A stretch of 10,633 nt of DNA, taken from positions 1 through 10,633 of the forward strand of contig QAKW01000010.1 in NCBI GenBank assembly GCA_003343605.1, in the 5' to 3' direction. The notes beneath the pieces are model-generated. The model was not told where the DNA came from. It worked only from the letters and a program-made list of their open reading frames with translations, and did not search any database. Origin of the DNA: Clostridiales bacterium. Its GTDB lineage: Bacteria; Bacillota; Clostridia; Oscillospirales; QAKW01. The translations under genes and the position numbers were made by a program. Of this stretch, positions 6,304 through 10,633 are shown in pieces (the first letter of the stretch is position 1; every line of letters starts with the position of its first letter).

Positions 6304-7893
6304 GCCGTTTTCCGCTATAAAATCGCATATTTCACGAAAAACGGGCGCGCAGGTTTTACCCCCGGATTCTCCGTTTTCAGCAAAAACAGTAATCACGTAT
6401 TGTGGATTTTCAGCCGGATAAAAGCCGGAAAAATAAACGTTGAGTTTTTCAACGCCGTTTTCCATAACCCCGGTTTGTGCACTTGCGGTTTTTCCGCCTG
6501 CAGATCCGGTGGCGGGCTTGGCGCTTTGCCCGGTACCGGATTCCACGGTATAAACGCAGTATTTCCACAATTTTTCTGCAATTTCCGCCGATAAAATCCG
6601 GGTTCCTTCATCGGCCGAATCATCTGTTTTCAGTCCTCCATTCAGGTAAAGCCCCTTGTAAACTTTCACTTCCGGCAGAATACCGCCATTGGCAATGACA
6701 GCCGTCATTCTTGCAACCTGCAGCGGAGATGCCATCAGATCTCCCTGCCCGATGCTGAGATTCGCCAGGGAAAGATTACTGCTCTTAGCCGGAAATGTTC
6801 CGCTGGCGGCGGTCATATTACCAAGAATCTGAATAGATTGACCAAAACCGAACCGTTCCGCCATTTCTGCAATCCGTTCGTAGCCCAGCAACTGCCCCAG
6901 CGCGATAAAATAGGCGTTGCAGGACTGGGCAAATGCTTCTTCCAGTCCAACCACACCGTGGCCGGTATGATTGTGACAGGCAAATGTTCGCTCATTAATC
7001 ACGATTCCCCCCTGGCAATCGTAAGAAAAGTTTTCCAAGCCCGCTTCCAGCGCACAGGCAGCTATCACGATTTTAAAAACAGACCCCACTGTTTGTGCGG
7101 CAAAAGCCCGGTTAATCAGTTCACCGTTGGTTGATTGCATATATTCGGCTATTTTTTCTTCCTGATAGCCGGGCCGTGAACTGACAGCGCGGATTGCGCC
7201 GGTCCTGCAGTCCATCACAACTGCCGCGCCGGTTTTCACATAGCGGTCCATCGATGTTTCCAGCGCACGGCAAAGCGCTTCATTGAGTGTAAGAACCAGT
7301 CCGTTATCGGAAATAGCCGTGTCTACCGTCTCCATGCCCAGGCCGGCGATCGCGCCGCGCACTGCATCGGAGCTGTAGGAAACACGTACCGTTGAAGAAA
7401 AAAGGCTCAAAAAATCATTATATTCTTTCTCAATGCCGGATAAACCAACTTCACCGGCGCTATCGAGATAGCCGAGCAGATGCGGAGATACGCCGCTGTA
7501 GCGGCAGACGCCCTTAAAAATATTTACGCCCGGCATGGCTTCCGGTTCCTCTTTTGCCATTAAAACAAAGGGCGTTTCCTTCTTCAGCTTATCCTGCAGA
7601 CTGCCTGCTTCCACATCGGTACAGCCGATGAGTTTTTCCATATCTTCATTTTGAAAATCCCGGGGATTCACCACCAGATACCAGCAGGGCTGATCTCCTG
7701 CAATGGGATTTAACTGATCGTCGTATATCAAGCCTTTGGTGCGGTAAAGAACAACCGTGCTTTCCCGATTGCCGATCACAGCCTCCGCTCTGCCGGCATT
7801 TTCACCGATAGAGAGCCAAAATGTACGGAATAAAACGCCGGTAAACGCCATCACAACCGCCAAATAAAAATATCCGGAACGCCGAATCATCAT
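6292..7893 (-). CDS. Class B penicillin-binding protein (D,D-transpeptidase)
   Basis: This 533-residue membrane-anchored transpeptidase cross-links peptidoglycan. The N terminus has an uncleaved signal anchor (about residues 8-29, YFYLAVVMAFTGVLFRTFW) preceded by two arginines, then a dimerisation-type domain up to about 190. The transpeptidase domain shows SVFK (S271 nucleophile, K274), SCN (S324, N326) and, at the KTG position, KTASAQTG (K468). Here the usual glycine of KTG is alanine (A470). There is no glycosyltransferase domain and no PASTA repeats, so it is class B of the FtsI/PbpA/SpoVD group; I cannot tell division from elongation or sporulation. The ATG at 7893 (or the next codon, also ATG) follows an AAAAGGGTGAT ribosome binding site. 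The gene is divergent from the AraC-type regulator, with 216 bp between them. There is no terminator between its stop and the alaS promoter, so some read-through is possible. Confidence 0.92.
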   Translation of the reverse strand: MMIRRSGYFYLAVVMAFTGVLFRTFWLSIGENAGRAEAVIGNRESTVVLYRTKGLIYDDQLNPIAGDQPCWYLVVNPRDFQNEDMEKLIGCTDVEAGSLQDKLKKETPFVLMAKEEPEAMPGVNIFKGVCRYSGVSPHLLGYLDSAGEVGLSGIEKEYNDFLSLFSSTVRVSYSSDAVRGAIAGLGMETVDTAISDNGLVLTLNEALCRALETSMDRYVKTGAAVVMDCRTGAIRAVSSRPGYQEEKIAEYMQSTNGELINRAFAAQTVGSVFKIVIAACALEAGLENFSYDCQGGIVINERTFACHNHTGHGVVGLEEAFAQSCNAYFIALGQLLGYERIAEMAERFGFGQSIQILGNMTAASGTFPAKSSNLSLANLSIGQGDLMASPLQVARMTAVIANGGILPEVKVYKGLYLNGGLKTDDSADEGTRILSAEIAEKLWKYCVYTVESGTGQSAKPATGSAGGKTASAQTGVMENGVEKLNVYFSGFYPAENPQYVITVFAENGESGGKTCAPVFREICDFIAENGLTA

Positions 7894-7962
7894 CTTCCAT
7901 CACCCTTTTGGTAGTTTACACGATTCTGATCCAAAACTGCATGGGCTTTTCTGGAAAATAAG

Positions 7963-7991
7963 TTTATAGTTAAGACGATAGACCGATTGAA
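7963..7991 (-). promoter_or_regulatory. Possible promoter of the penicillin-binding protein gene
   Basis: On the minus strand, -10 TATAAA (7963-7968) has TTCAAT (7986-7991) 17 bp upstream; the -35 match is poor. The predicted start is near 7956, about 63 nt before the ATG. It is the best candidate I can see in this intergenic region. Confidence 0.3.
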
Positions 7992-7999
7992 TCGTTTAT

Positions 8000-8027
8000 T
8001 TGATTTTGCTGCGGAATGTGATAGAAT
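8000..8027 (+). promoter_or_regulatory. Candidate promoter of the AraC/GyrI-type regulator gene
   Basis: TTGATT (8000-8005), 16 bp, then TGA followed by TAGAAT (-10 at 8022-8027, extended TG at 8019-8020). Predicted start is near 8034, leaving a leader of about 75 nt. A second perfect TATAAT at 8072-8077 lacks a recognisable -35 and might be an activator-dependent alternative. Confidence 0.45.
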
Positions 8028-8109
8028 AACAATACCGCAATTAAAATCAAGAAATGATGCGGGTGACGGCTTATAATATAACCAGATTAGATGAAGTGAG
8101 GTGGGGATC

Positions 8110-9102
8110 ATGCAGGAATGGCACCAAATCATTCAGAGAATCGTGGATGAAATCGATTTGTGCATCAGAAACAAAAGTGATGAGATCATCACGCTGCAAA
8201 CTCTTTCCCAGAAATTAGGCTATTCTGAATTTTATCTTTCCAGAAAGTTTCGGGAGATTTCCGGGCTGCAATTCCGGGATTATCTGCGTTACCGCAAACT
8301 GGCTTTTGCCTTAAAAGAGGTCCGAGACACGGATCAGGGTATTTTAAAAATCGCGTTGGATTACGGTTTTTCCTCCCATGAGGCCTTTACCCGGGCTTTC
8401 AAAGAGGCCTATGGCATCGCTCCCAGCGAGTATCGCAGAAACCCGGTTCCGGTTGTGCTGCGCACCATTATCAGACCTTTCGACTGCTATTTATTGGGAA
8501 TCGGGGGAACCGGCATGGCCGCTGCGGCAGAGGATGTGAAAGTATATTTCGTAACGATCCCCGCGCATAAATTTCTGCATATTAGAAATTATGAAAGTAT
8601 CGGATATTGGGATTTCTGGCAGAAGCAAAGTTTGATCCCCGGGCAGGATTGCGAAACGATCTGCGGATTGCTGGACAGCATTCCCGGAAAACTGGATGAC
8701 TTGGGCGGGGATAAAGCGGATGCAGGCAGCGGGCAGCTTATGGCATTCATCAACGAACCCGCCGGGCGGATCTGCGGCTGGGGCATTCCCCTTGCAGAAA
8801 GCTACGGCGTGCGGCTTCCTGCGTACTACAACGGCGCGGTGCCGGAGCCGCTGCTTCTGATGGAGGTTCCGGAAGGGGAATATATTGTATTTGAACACGG
8901 CCCTTTTGATTTCGAAACTCAGAATCGGAGTGTGGAAACAAAGATCGAAGCGGCCATGAAAACCTTTGATTACGCTTCCAGTGGTTACCTACTGGATACC
9001 ACGCCGGGCAGAGTGTTCTATTTCTATCACGACTGTACACGATACTGGAAGTATATCCGCCCCGTGCGCAAAAGCATAAATGAACGTTCTAACGTAAAAT
9101 AA
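8110..9102 (+). CDS. AraC-family regulator with C-terminal GyrI-like effector-binding domain
   Basis: This 330-residue transcription factor has the DNA-binding domain first. Two helix-turn-helix motifs span about residues 5-110: LQTLSQKLGYSEFYLSRKFR for the first, and ILKIALDYGFSSHEAFTRAF for the second, followed by the AraC signature YGIAPSEYRR. After a linker (NPVPVVLRT) the C-terminal half fits the GyrI-like/SOUL-type small-molecule-binding fold (AraC_E_bind), with segments such as IPAHKFLHIRNYES and VPEGEYIVFEHGPFDF. This order matches the Rob/SoxS-like multidrug-responsive regulators. I chose the ATG at 8110, because AGGTGG lies at the right distance upstream. The GTG at 8101 sits inside that ribosome binding region. 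It is monocistronic, ending before the terminator at 9185-9222, and divergent from the PBP gene. Ligand and targets are unknown. Confidence 0.9.
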   Translation: MQEWHQIIQRIVDEIDLCIRNKSDEIITLQTLSQKLGYSEFYLSRKFREISGLQFRDYLRYRKLAFALKEVRDTDQGILKIALDYGFSSHEAFTRAFKEAYGIAPSEYRRNPVPVVLRTIIRPFDCYLLGIGGTGMAAAAEDVKVYFVTIPAHKFLHIRNYESIGYWDFWQKQSLIPGQDCETICGLLDSIPGKLDDLGGDKADAGSGQLMAFINEPAGRICGWGIPLAESYGVRLPAYYNGAVPEPLLLMEVPEGEYIVFEHGPFDFETQNRSVETKIEAAMKTFDYASSGYLLDTTPGRVFYFYHDCTRYWKYIRPVRKSINERSNVK

Positions 9103-9147
9103 ACCGCTCTATTGCTCAAGGGGCGCCAACCAGATTGTGCTTAAACC

Positions 9148-9172
9148 GCCGCTTCCTTTTGCCGGAAGTGGC
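9148..9172. other. Small hairpin after the AraC-type gene
   Basis: GCCGCTTCC (9148-9156) pairs with GGAAGTGGC (9164-9172) over 9 bp with one G-U pair. No T-run follows it, so it is not a classic terminator by itself. It lies between the AraC-type stop codon and the clear terminator at 9185-9222. Confidence 0.5.
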
Positions 9173-9184
9173 ATAAAACGCATT

Positions 9185-9222
9185 ACAGCCGCAGGCGAAA
9201 TTTTTTGCCTGCGGCTGTTTTT
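9185..9222 (+). terminator. Intrinsic terminator of the AraC-type gene
   Basis: A perfect 12-bp stem (ACAGCCGCAGGC at 9185-9196 with GCCTGCGGCTGT at 9207-9218) is followed by a T-run to 9222. The loop GAAATTTTTT can add A-U pairs inside. It lies 83 bp after the AraC-type stop codon and separates that gene from the recombinase. Confidence 0.9.
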
Positions 9223-9280
9223 ATGTAAAAGGCAGAAATCTGCCGCCCCTTCGCTGCCATGAAGCGCAGGAGGATTAAAA

Positions 9281-9370
9281 GTGTATCAAAAAGCATCTTT
9301 CGGCACACCCTCACTGTATCGGGGTGCGGCAGTGCCGGAAAATACGCCTGATGAACAGAATCATCTATAG
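9281..9370 (+). CDS. Possible 29-residue small ORF
   Basis: A GTG at 9281 lies 7 bases after a perfect AGGAGG (9268-9273) and opens a 29-codon frame ending in TAG at 9368-9370 (MYQKASFGTPSLYRG...DEQNHL). The peptide has no membrane segment or recognisable motif. No convincing promoter precedes it, and the same bases form an imperfect hairpin (CGGCACACCC with GGGGTGCGGCAGTGCCG), so the AGGAGG may be chance. It could be a leader peptide for the recombinase gene, whose start is 47 bp downstream. The rest of 9103-9417 shows only hairpins; I see no other gene there. Confidence 0.25.
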   Translation: MYQKASFGTPSLYRGAAVPENTPDEQNHL

Positions 9371-9376
9371 TAAAAT
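9348..9376 (+). promoter_or_regulatory. Weak candidate promoter of the recombinase gene
   Basis: CTGATG (9348-9353), 17 bp, TAAAAT (9371-9376); an overlapping TATAGT sits at 9366-9371. The start would be near 9383, about 35 nt before the ATG. The -35 match is poor, consistent with low recombinase expression. Confidence 0.3.
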
Positions 9377-9417
9377 GAAGAGATGAATCACCAAACATTT
9401 ACAGGGAGGAAAGAATT

Positions 9418-10266
9418 ATGTGTAAACCATTCGATTTTATGGAACCCGTGCGGCAGTTTGAGCAGTATTTGCTCAATGAAGAAAAAAGCACGGCGACCAT
9501 TCAGAAGTATCTGCGAGATATTCGCTGTTTTGCTTCTTTTTTAGCAGAACAGGAAATTTGCAAAGAAAAAACAGTAGCTTACAAGGCGTATTTAACCGAA
9601 ATTTATGCACCGGCAAGTGTCAACTCCATGCTGATTGCCTTAAACCGATTTCTGAAATTTATTGGAATGGAGGACTGCTGTGTCCGGCTGCTCAAAATCC
9701 AGCGGCAGATTTACAGCTCCGAAGATCAGGAATTGACCAGAGAGGAGTATGTGCGTTTGGTAAACGCAGCACGGCAGAAAGGAAACGAACGCTTGAATCT
9801 GATTCTGCAAACGATCTGCGGCACCGGAATCCGGGTTTCCGAATTGCGGTATATCACGGCCGAAGCAGTGCAGGAGGGGAGGGCAGTGGTAAACTGCAAA
9901 AATAAAATGCGCGTTATTTTTATCCCGGCAGCCATTCAAAAGCTGCTGAAGCCGTATATGAAAAAATCCGGCATTACAGCCGGAGCAGTTTTTATTACGA
10001 AAAGCGGCAAGCCATTAAATCGGAGCAACATCTGGCGGGATATGAAAAACCTCTGCAAACAGGCGGAAGTATCCCCCAAAAAAGTTTACCCCCACAGCCT
10101 GCGCCATCTCTTCGCCAGAACATTTTACCGTGTGGAAAAGGATCTTGTGCGCCTGGCCGATCTTCTGGGGCACAGCAGTGTCAATACCACACGAATATAC
10201 ACCATGGAAACCGGAAACGAGCATAGAATCCGCTTGGAGCGGGTAGAAAAATTGTTGATGACATAA
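9418..10266 (+). CDS. Tyrosine recombinase (XerC/XerD-like integrase), probable invertase
   Basis: This 282-residue site-specific recombinase has an N-terminal SAM-like core-binding domain (about residues 9-85) and a C-terminal catalytic domain (about 105-275). Catalytic residues are all in place: R139 (GTGIRVSEL), a lysine of the beta-hairpin (K163 probable, in NCKNKMRVI), H226 and R229 (HSLRHLFAR), H252 (LLGHSSVNTT) and nucleophile Y261 (RIYT). It lacks an arm-binding domain, so it is Xer-sized rather than a phage integrase. GGGAGG lies 8-13 nt before the ATG. The stop codon TAA lies in the first arm of a dif-like core site, and an inverted copy of that site is 215 bp further on. The most economical reading is that it recombines these two sites and flips the DNA between. 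No other integrative-element genes are beside it. Confidence 0.93.
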   Translation: MCKPFDFMEPVRQFEQYLLNEEKSTATIQKYLRDIRCFASFLAEQEICKEKTVAYKAYLTEIYAPASVNSMLIALNRFLKFIGMEDCCVRLLKIQRQIYSSEDQELTREEYVRLVNAARQKGNERLNLILQTICGTGIRVSELRYITAEAVQEGRAVVNCKNKMRVIFIPAAIQKLLKPYMKKSGITAGAVFITKSGKPLNRSNIWRDMKNLCKQAEVSPKKVYPHSLRHLFARTFYRVEKDLVRLADLLGHSSVNTTRIYTMETGNEHRIRLERVEKLLMT

Positions 10267-10283
10267 GATTGATTATGTTGTCG
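10261..10283 (+). repeat. Left inverted repeat, dif-like recombination site
   Basis: The 18-mer ACATAAGATTGATTATGT (10261-10278) is an exact reverse complement of 10504-10521; after two mismatches TCG also matches (21 of 23 in all). The 18-mer is itself a dyad, ACATAA - GATTGA - TTATGT. This is the arrangement of Xer dif sites, which carry CATAA/TTATG around a 6-bp centre. As 11-bp arms the site is 10256-10266 and 10273-10283. The stop codon of the recombinase is bases 10264-10266. Confidence 0.85.
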
Positions 10284-10302
10284 ATTACGATAACGACAAT
10301 AT
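10275..10302 (+). terminator. Weak hairpin after the recombinase, overlapping the left repeat
   Basis: ATGTTGTCG (10275-10283) pairs with CGACAATAT (10294-10302), 9 bp with one G-U, loop of 10 nt, then TTTTATTTT. It could end the recombinase transcript. Half of it is in the left repeat and half inside the segment, so inversion would break this terminator. Confidence 0.45.
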
Positions 10303-10317
10303 TTTTATTTTCAATTC

Positions 10318-10346
10318 AGTGTAGCATATACAAGCCGATTTTGCAA
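10318..10346 (-). promoter_or_regulatory. Leftward promoter candidate inside the invertible segment
   Basis: On the minus strand, -35 TTGCAA (10341-10346), 17 bp, then TGC followed by TACACT (-10 at 10318-10323, extended TG). Predicted start is near 10311. As drawn, it transcribes leftward, antisense to the recombinase. After inversion (position x becomes 20782 - x) the -35 and -10 would sit at about 10436-10441 and 10459-10464 and face the downstream gene with a leader of about 95 nt. Confidence 0.6.
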
Positions 10347-10368
10347 TACATAGCGCTGAAAATTTAAT
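10341..10368 (+). promoter_or_regulatory. Possible rightward promoter sharing the palindromic -35
   Basis: TTGCAA (10341-10346) is its own reverse complement, so it can also serve the plus strand, with TTTAAT (10363-10368) 16 bp downstream. A transcript from here would start near 10375, inside the nested hairpin at 10371-10433. It would therefore be expected to terminate at once. The match is modest. Confidence 0.3.
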
Positions 10369-10370
10369 AA

Positions 10371-10433
10371 AGGGCATAATAAAACAAGCCGGGTTGAACC
10401 ATCATTTTTTAACCGGCCGCTTTTTCATGCCCT
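10371..10433. terminator. Nested bidirectional hairpin in the invertible segment
   Basis: The outer arms AGGGCAT (10371-10377) and ATGCCCT (10427-10433) match exactly. The inner arms GCCGG(G)TT (10388-10395) and AACCGGC (10411-10417) pair with one bulged G, and AAAA (10381-10384) faces TTTTT (10421-10425). The inner stem is followed by a T-run in the plus direction and by TTGTTTTATT in the minus direction, so it can stop transcripts from both sides. It lies between the promoter pair and the right repeat and should act as an insulator. Confidence 0.65.
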
Positions 10434-10467
10434 GTTGCTCCTGCTGGCATGTCTTCGAATTTTTTTG

Positions 10468-10497
10468 GCGCGGTTTTCTGATTATTTTTATCCGCGC
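10468..10497. other. Small GC hairpin near the right repeat
   Basis: GCGCGG (10468-10473) pairs with CCGCGC (10492-10497) over an 18-nt AT-rich loop. A T-run precedes it (10460-10466) but none follows, so on the plus strand it is not a standard terminator. Its role is unknown. Confidence 0.4.
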
Positions 10498-10498
10498 A

Positions 10499-10521
10499 CG
10501 ATCACATAATCAATCTTATGT
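10499..10521 (-). repeat. Right inverted repeat, dif-like recombination site
   Basis: The reverse complement of the left site: 18 exact bases at 10504-10521, plus CGA at 10499-10501 matching beyond two mismatches. As 11-bp arms it covers 10499-10509 and 10516-10526, around centre TCAATC at 10510-10515. Its outer arm TTATGTTGTTA resembles the inner arm of the left site (TTATGTTGTCG). It ends 40 bp before the ATG of the next gene. Confidence 0.85.
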
Positions 10522-10565
10522 TGTTATGCAAGATAGAAGATAAGGGGGAAAACTACGGCGCTGCA

Positions 10566-10633
10566 ATGAACGTGAAAAAAGTTTTTCAAACCATACAAAA
10601 TACAGTTGCCTGGATGATCGTGGTGCTGGGAAT
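10566..10633 (+). CDS. N-terminal fragment of an unknown membrane-anchored protein, cut by the window end
   Basis: The frame from the ATG at 10566 reads MNVKKVFQTIQNTVAWMIVVLG and runs off the window. A short basic start followed by a hydrophobic helix suggests a signal anchor or signal peptide. The layout recalls clostridial W-type signal peptidase I proteins, but 22 residues are too few to decide and I do not assign it. AAGGGGG (10542-10548) is 17 nt from this ATG, longer than usual. The only in-frame upstream ATG is at 10518, inside the right repeat, with no ribosome binding site. A GTG at 10572 is another option. It lies directly downstream of the invertible segment and is therefore the predicted phase-variable gene. 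Confidence 0.55.
   Translation, partial: MNVKKVFQTIQNTVAWMIVVLG

Larger units (their letters stand above)
10256..10526. mobile_element. Predicted invertible promoter segment (phase-variation switch)
   Basis: Two dif-like sites in opposite orientation (cores 10267-10272 GATTGA and 10510-10515 TCAATC) enclose 215 bp of AT-rich non-coding DNA. The segment carries a leftward promoter candidate, a rightward candidate sharing its -35, a large nested hairpin, and no ORF. It lies between a tyrosine recombinase and the start of another gene. A minimal Xer-type site consists of 11-bp arms around a 6-bp centre, which sets the limits given here. In a tyrosine-recombinase reaction, opposite orientation of identical asymmetric centres gives inversion, not excision. 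In this orientation the best promoter faces the recombinase, so the downstream gene is predicted OFF. Inversion has not been observed here. Confidence 0.75.

Noticed and set aside
8101..8109. GTG at 8101 as the start of the AraC-type regulator
   Set aside because: This GTG is part of the AGGTGG ribosome binding region for the ATG at 8110 and has no good site of its own.
7890..8132. Minus-strand 80-codon frame between the PBP gene and the AraC-type gene
   Set aside because: It overlaps the start of the AraC-type gene and the divergent promoters, has an unusual composition and no ribosome binding site that I can see.
9183..9398. Minus-strand 71-codon frame in the gap before the recombinase
   Set aside because: It runs through the AraC terminator hairpin and has no convincing start signal; the composition is not protein-like at its ends.
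10261..10283. The left dyad as the chromosomal dif site for chromosome dimer resolution
   Set aside because: dif is normally single-copy and not adjacent to an inverted twin and a dedicated recombinase. Its conserved outer arm bases also differ here.
9418..10633. A prophage, integrative element or integron around the tyrosine recombinase
   Set aside because: There is no excisionase, phage, conjugation or cassette gene nearby, the recombinase lacks an arm-binding domain, and the sites are inverted rather than direct.
1..10633. CRISPR array or insertion sequence
   Set aside because: I see no regularly spaced direct repeats, no transposase and no terminal inverted repeats with target duplication.

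Overview
The window looks like chromosomal DNA of a Gram-positive anaerobe of the Clostridia (Eubacteriales, possibly Oscillospiraceae-like). Supporting signs are consensus sigma-A promoters, AGGAGG-type ribosome binding sites, a T-box leader on alaS, an MtaB-type methylthiotransferase, and protein sequences of clostridial style. No 16S rRNA or species marker is present, so the taxon is an inference.

Left part (1-1770): the 5' half of a tRNA-Leu(GAG) reads leftward off the window edge. Back-to-back with it lies mtaB, which modifies t6A37 of tRNAs. Next is a very small orphan Xre-type HTH protein behind a near-perfect extended -10 promoter, ending at a strong bidirectional terminator.

Middle part (1773-8109), minus strand: a T-box-controlled operon runs alaS - HIT hydrolase - purine-type phosphoribosyltransferase - CofE-like ligase. 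Gaps between its genes are 10-28 bp. The alaS promoter starts inside the last codons of a class B penicillin-binding protein (PBP) gene. The PBP gene is transcribed divergently from an AraC/GyrI-type regulator on the plus strand.

Right part (9103-10633): this is the most interesting region. A 282-residue tyrosine recombinase has its stop codon inside a dif-like core site. An inverted copy of the same site lies about 215 bp further on, just before the start of a truncated gene encoding a protein with an N-terminal membrane segment. The sites are identical over 18 bp and each is a dyad (ACATAA, 6 bp, TTATGT). The segment between them carries a promoter candidate that currently points away from the downstream gene, and a large nested hairpin between that promoter and the downstream gene. 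I read this as a self-contained invertible promoter (phase-variation switch) with its own recombinase, shown in the predicted OFF orientation. Inversion would turn the promoter towards the downstream gene and move the hairpin behind it. The architecture is directly visible; inversion itself and the identity of the controlled gene are inferences.
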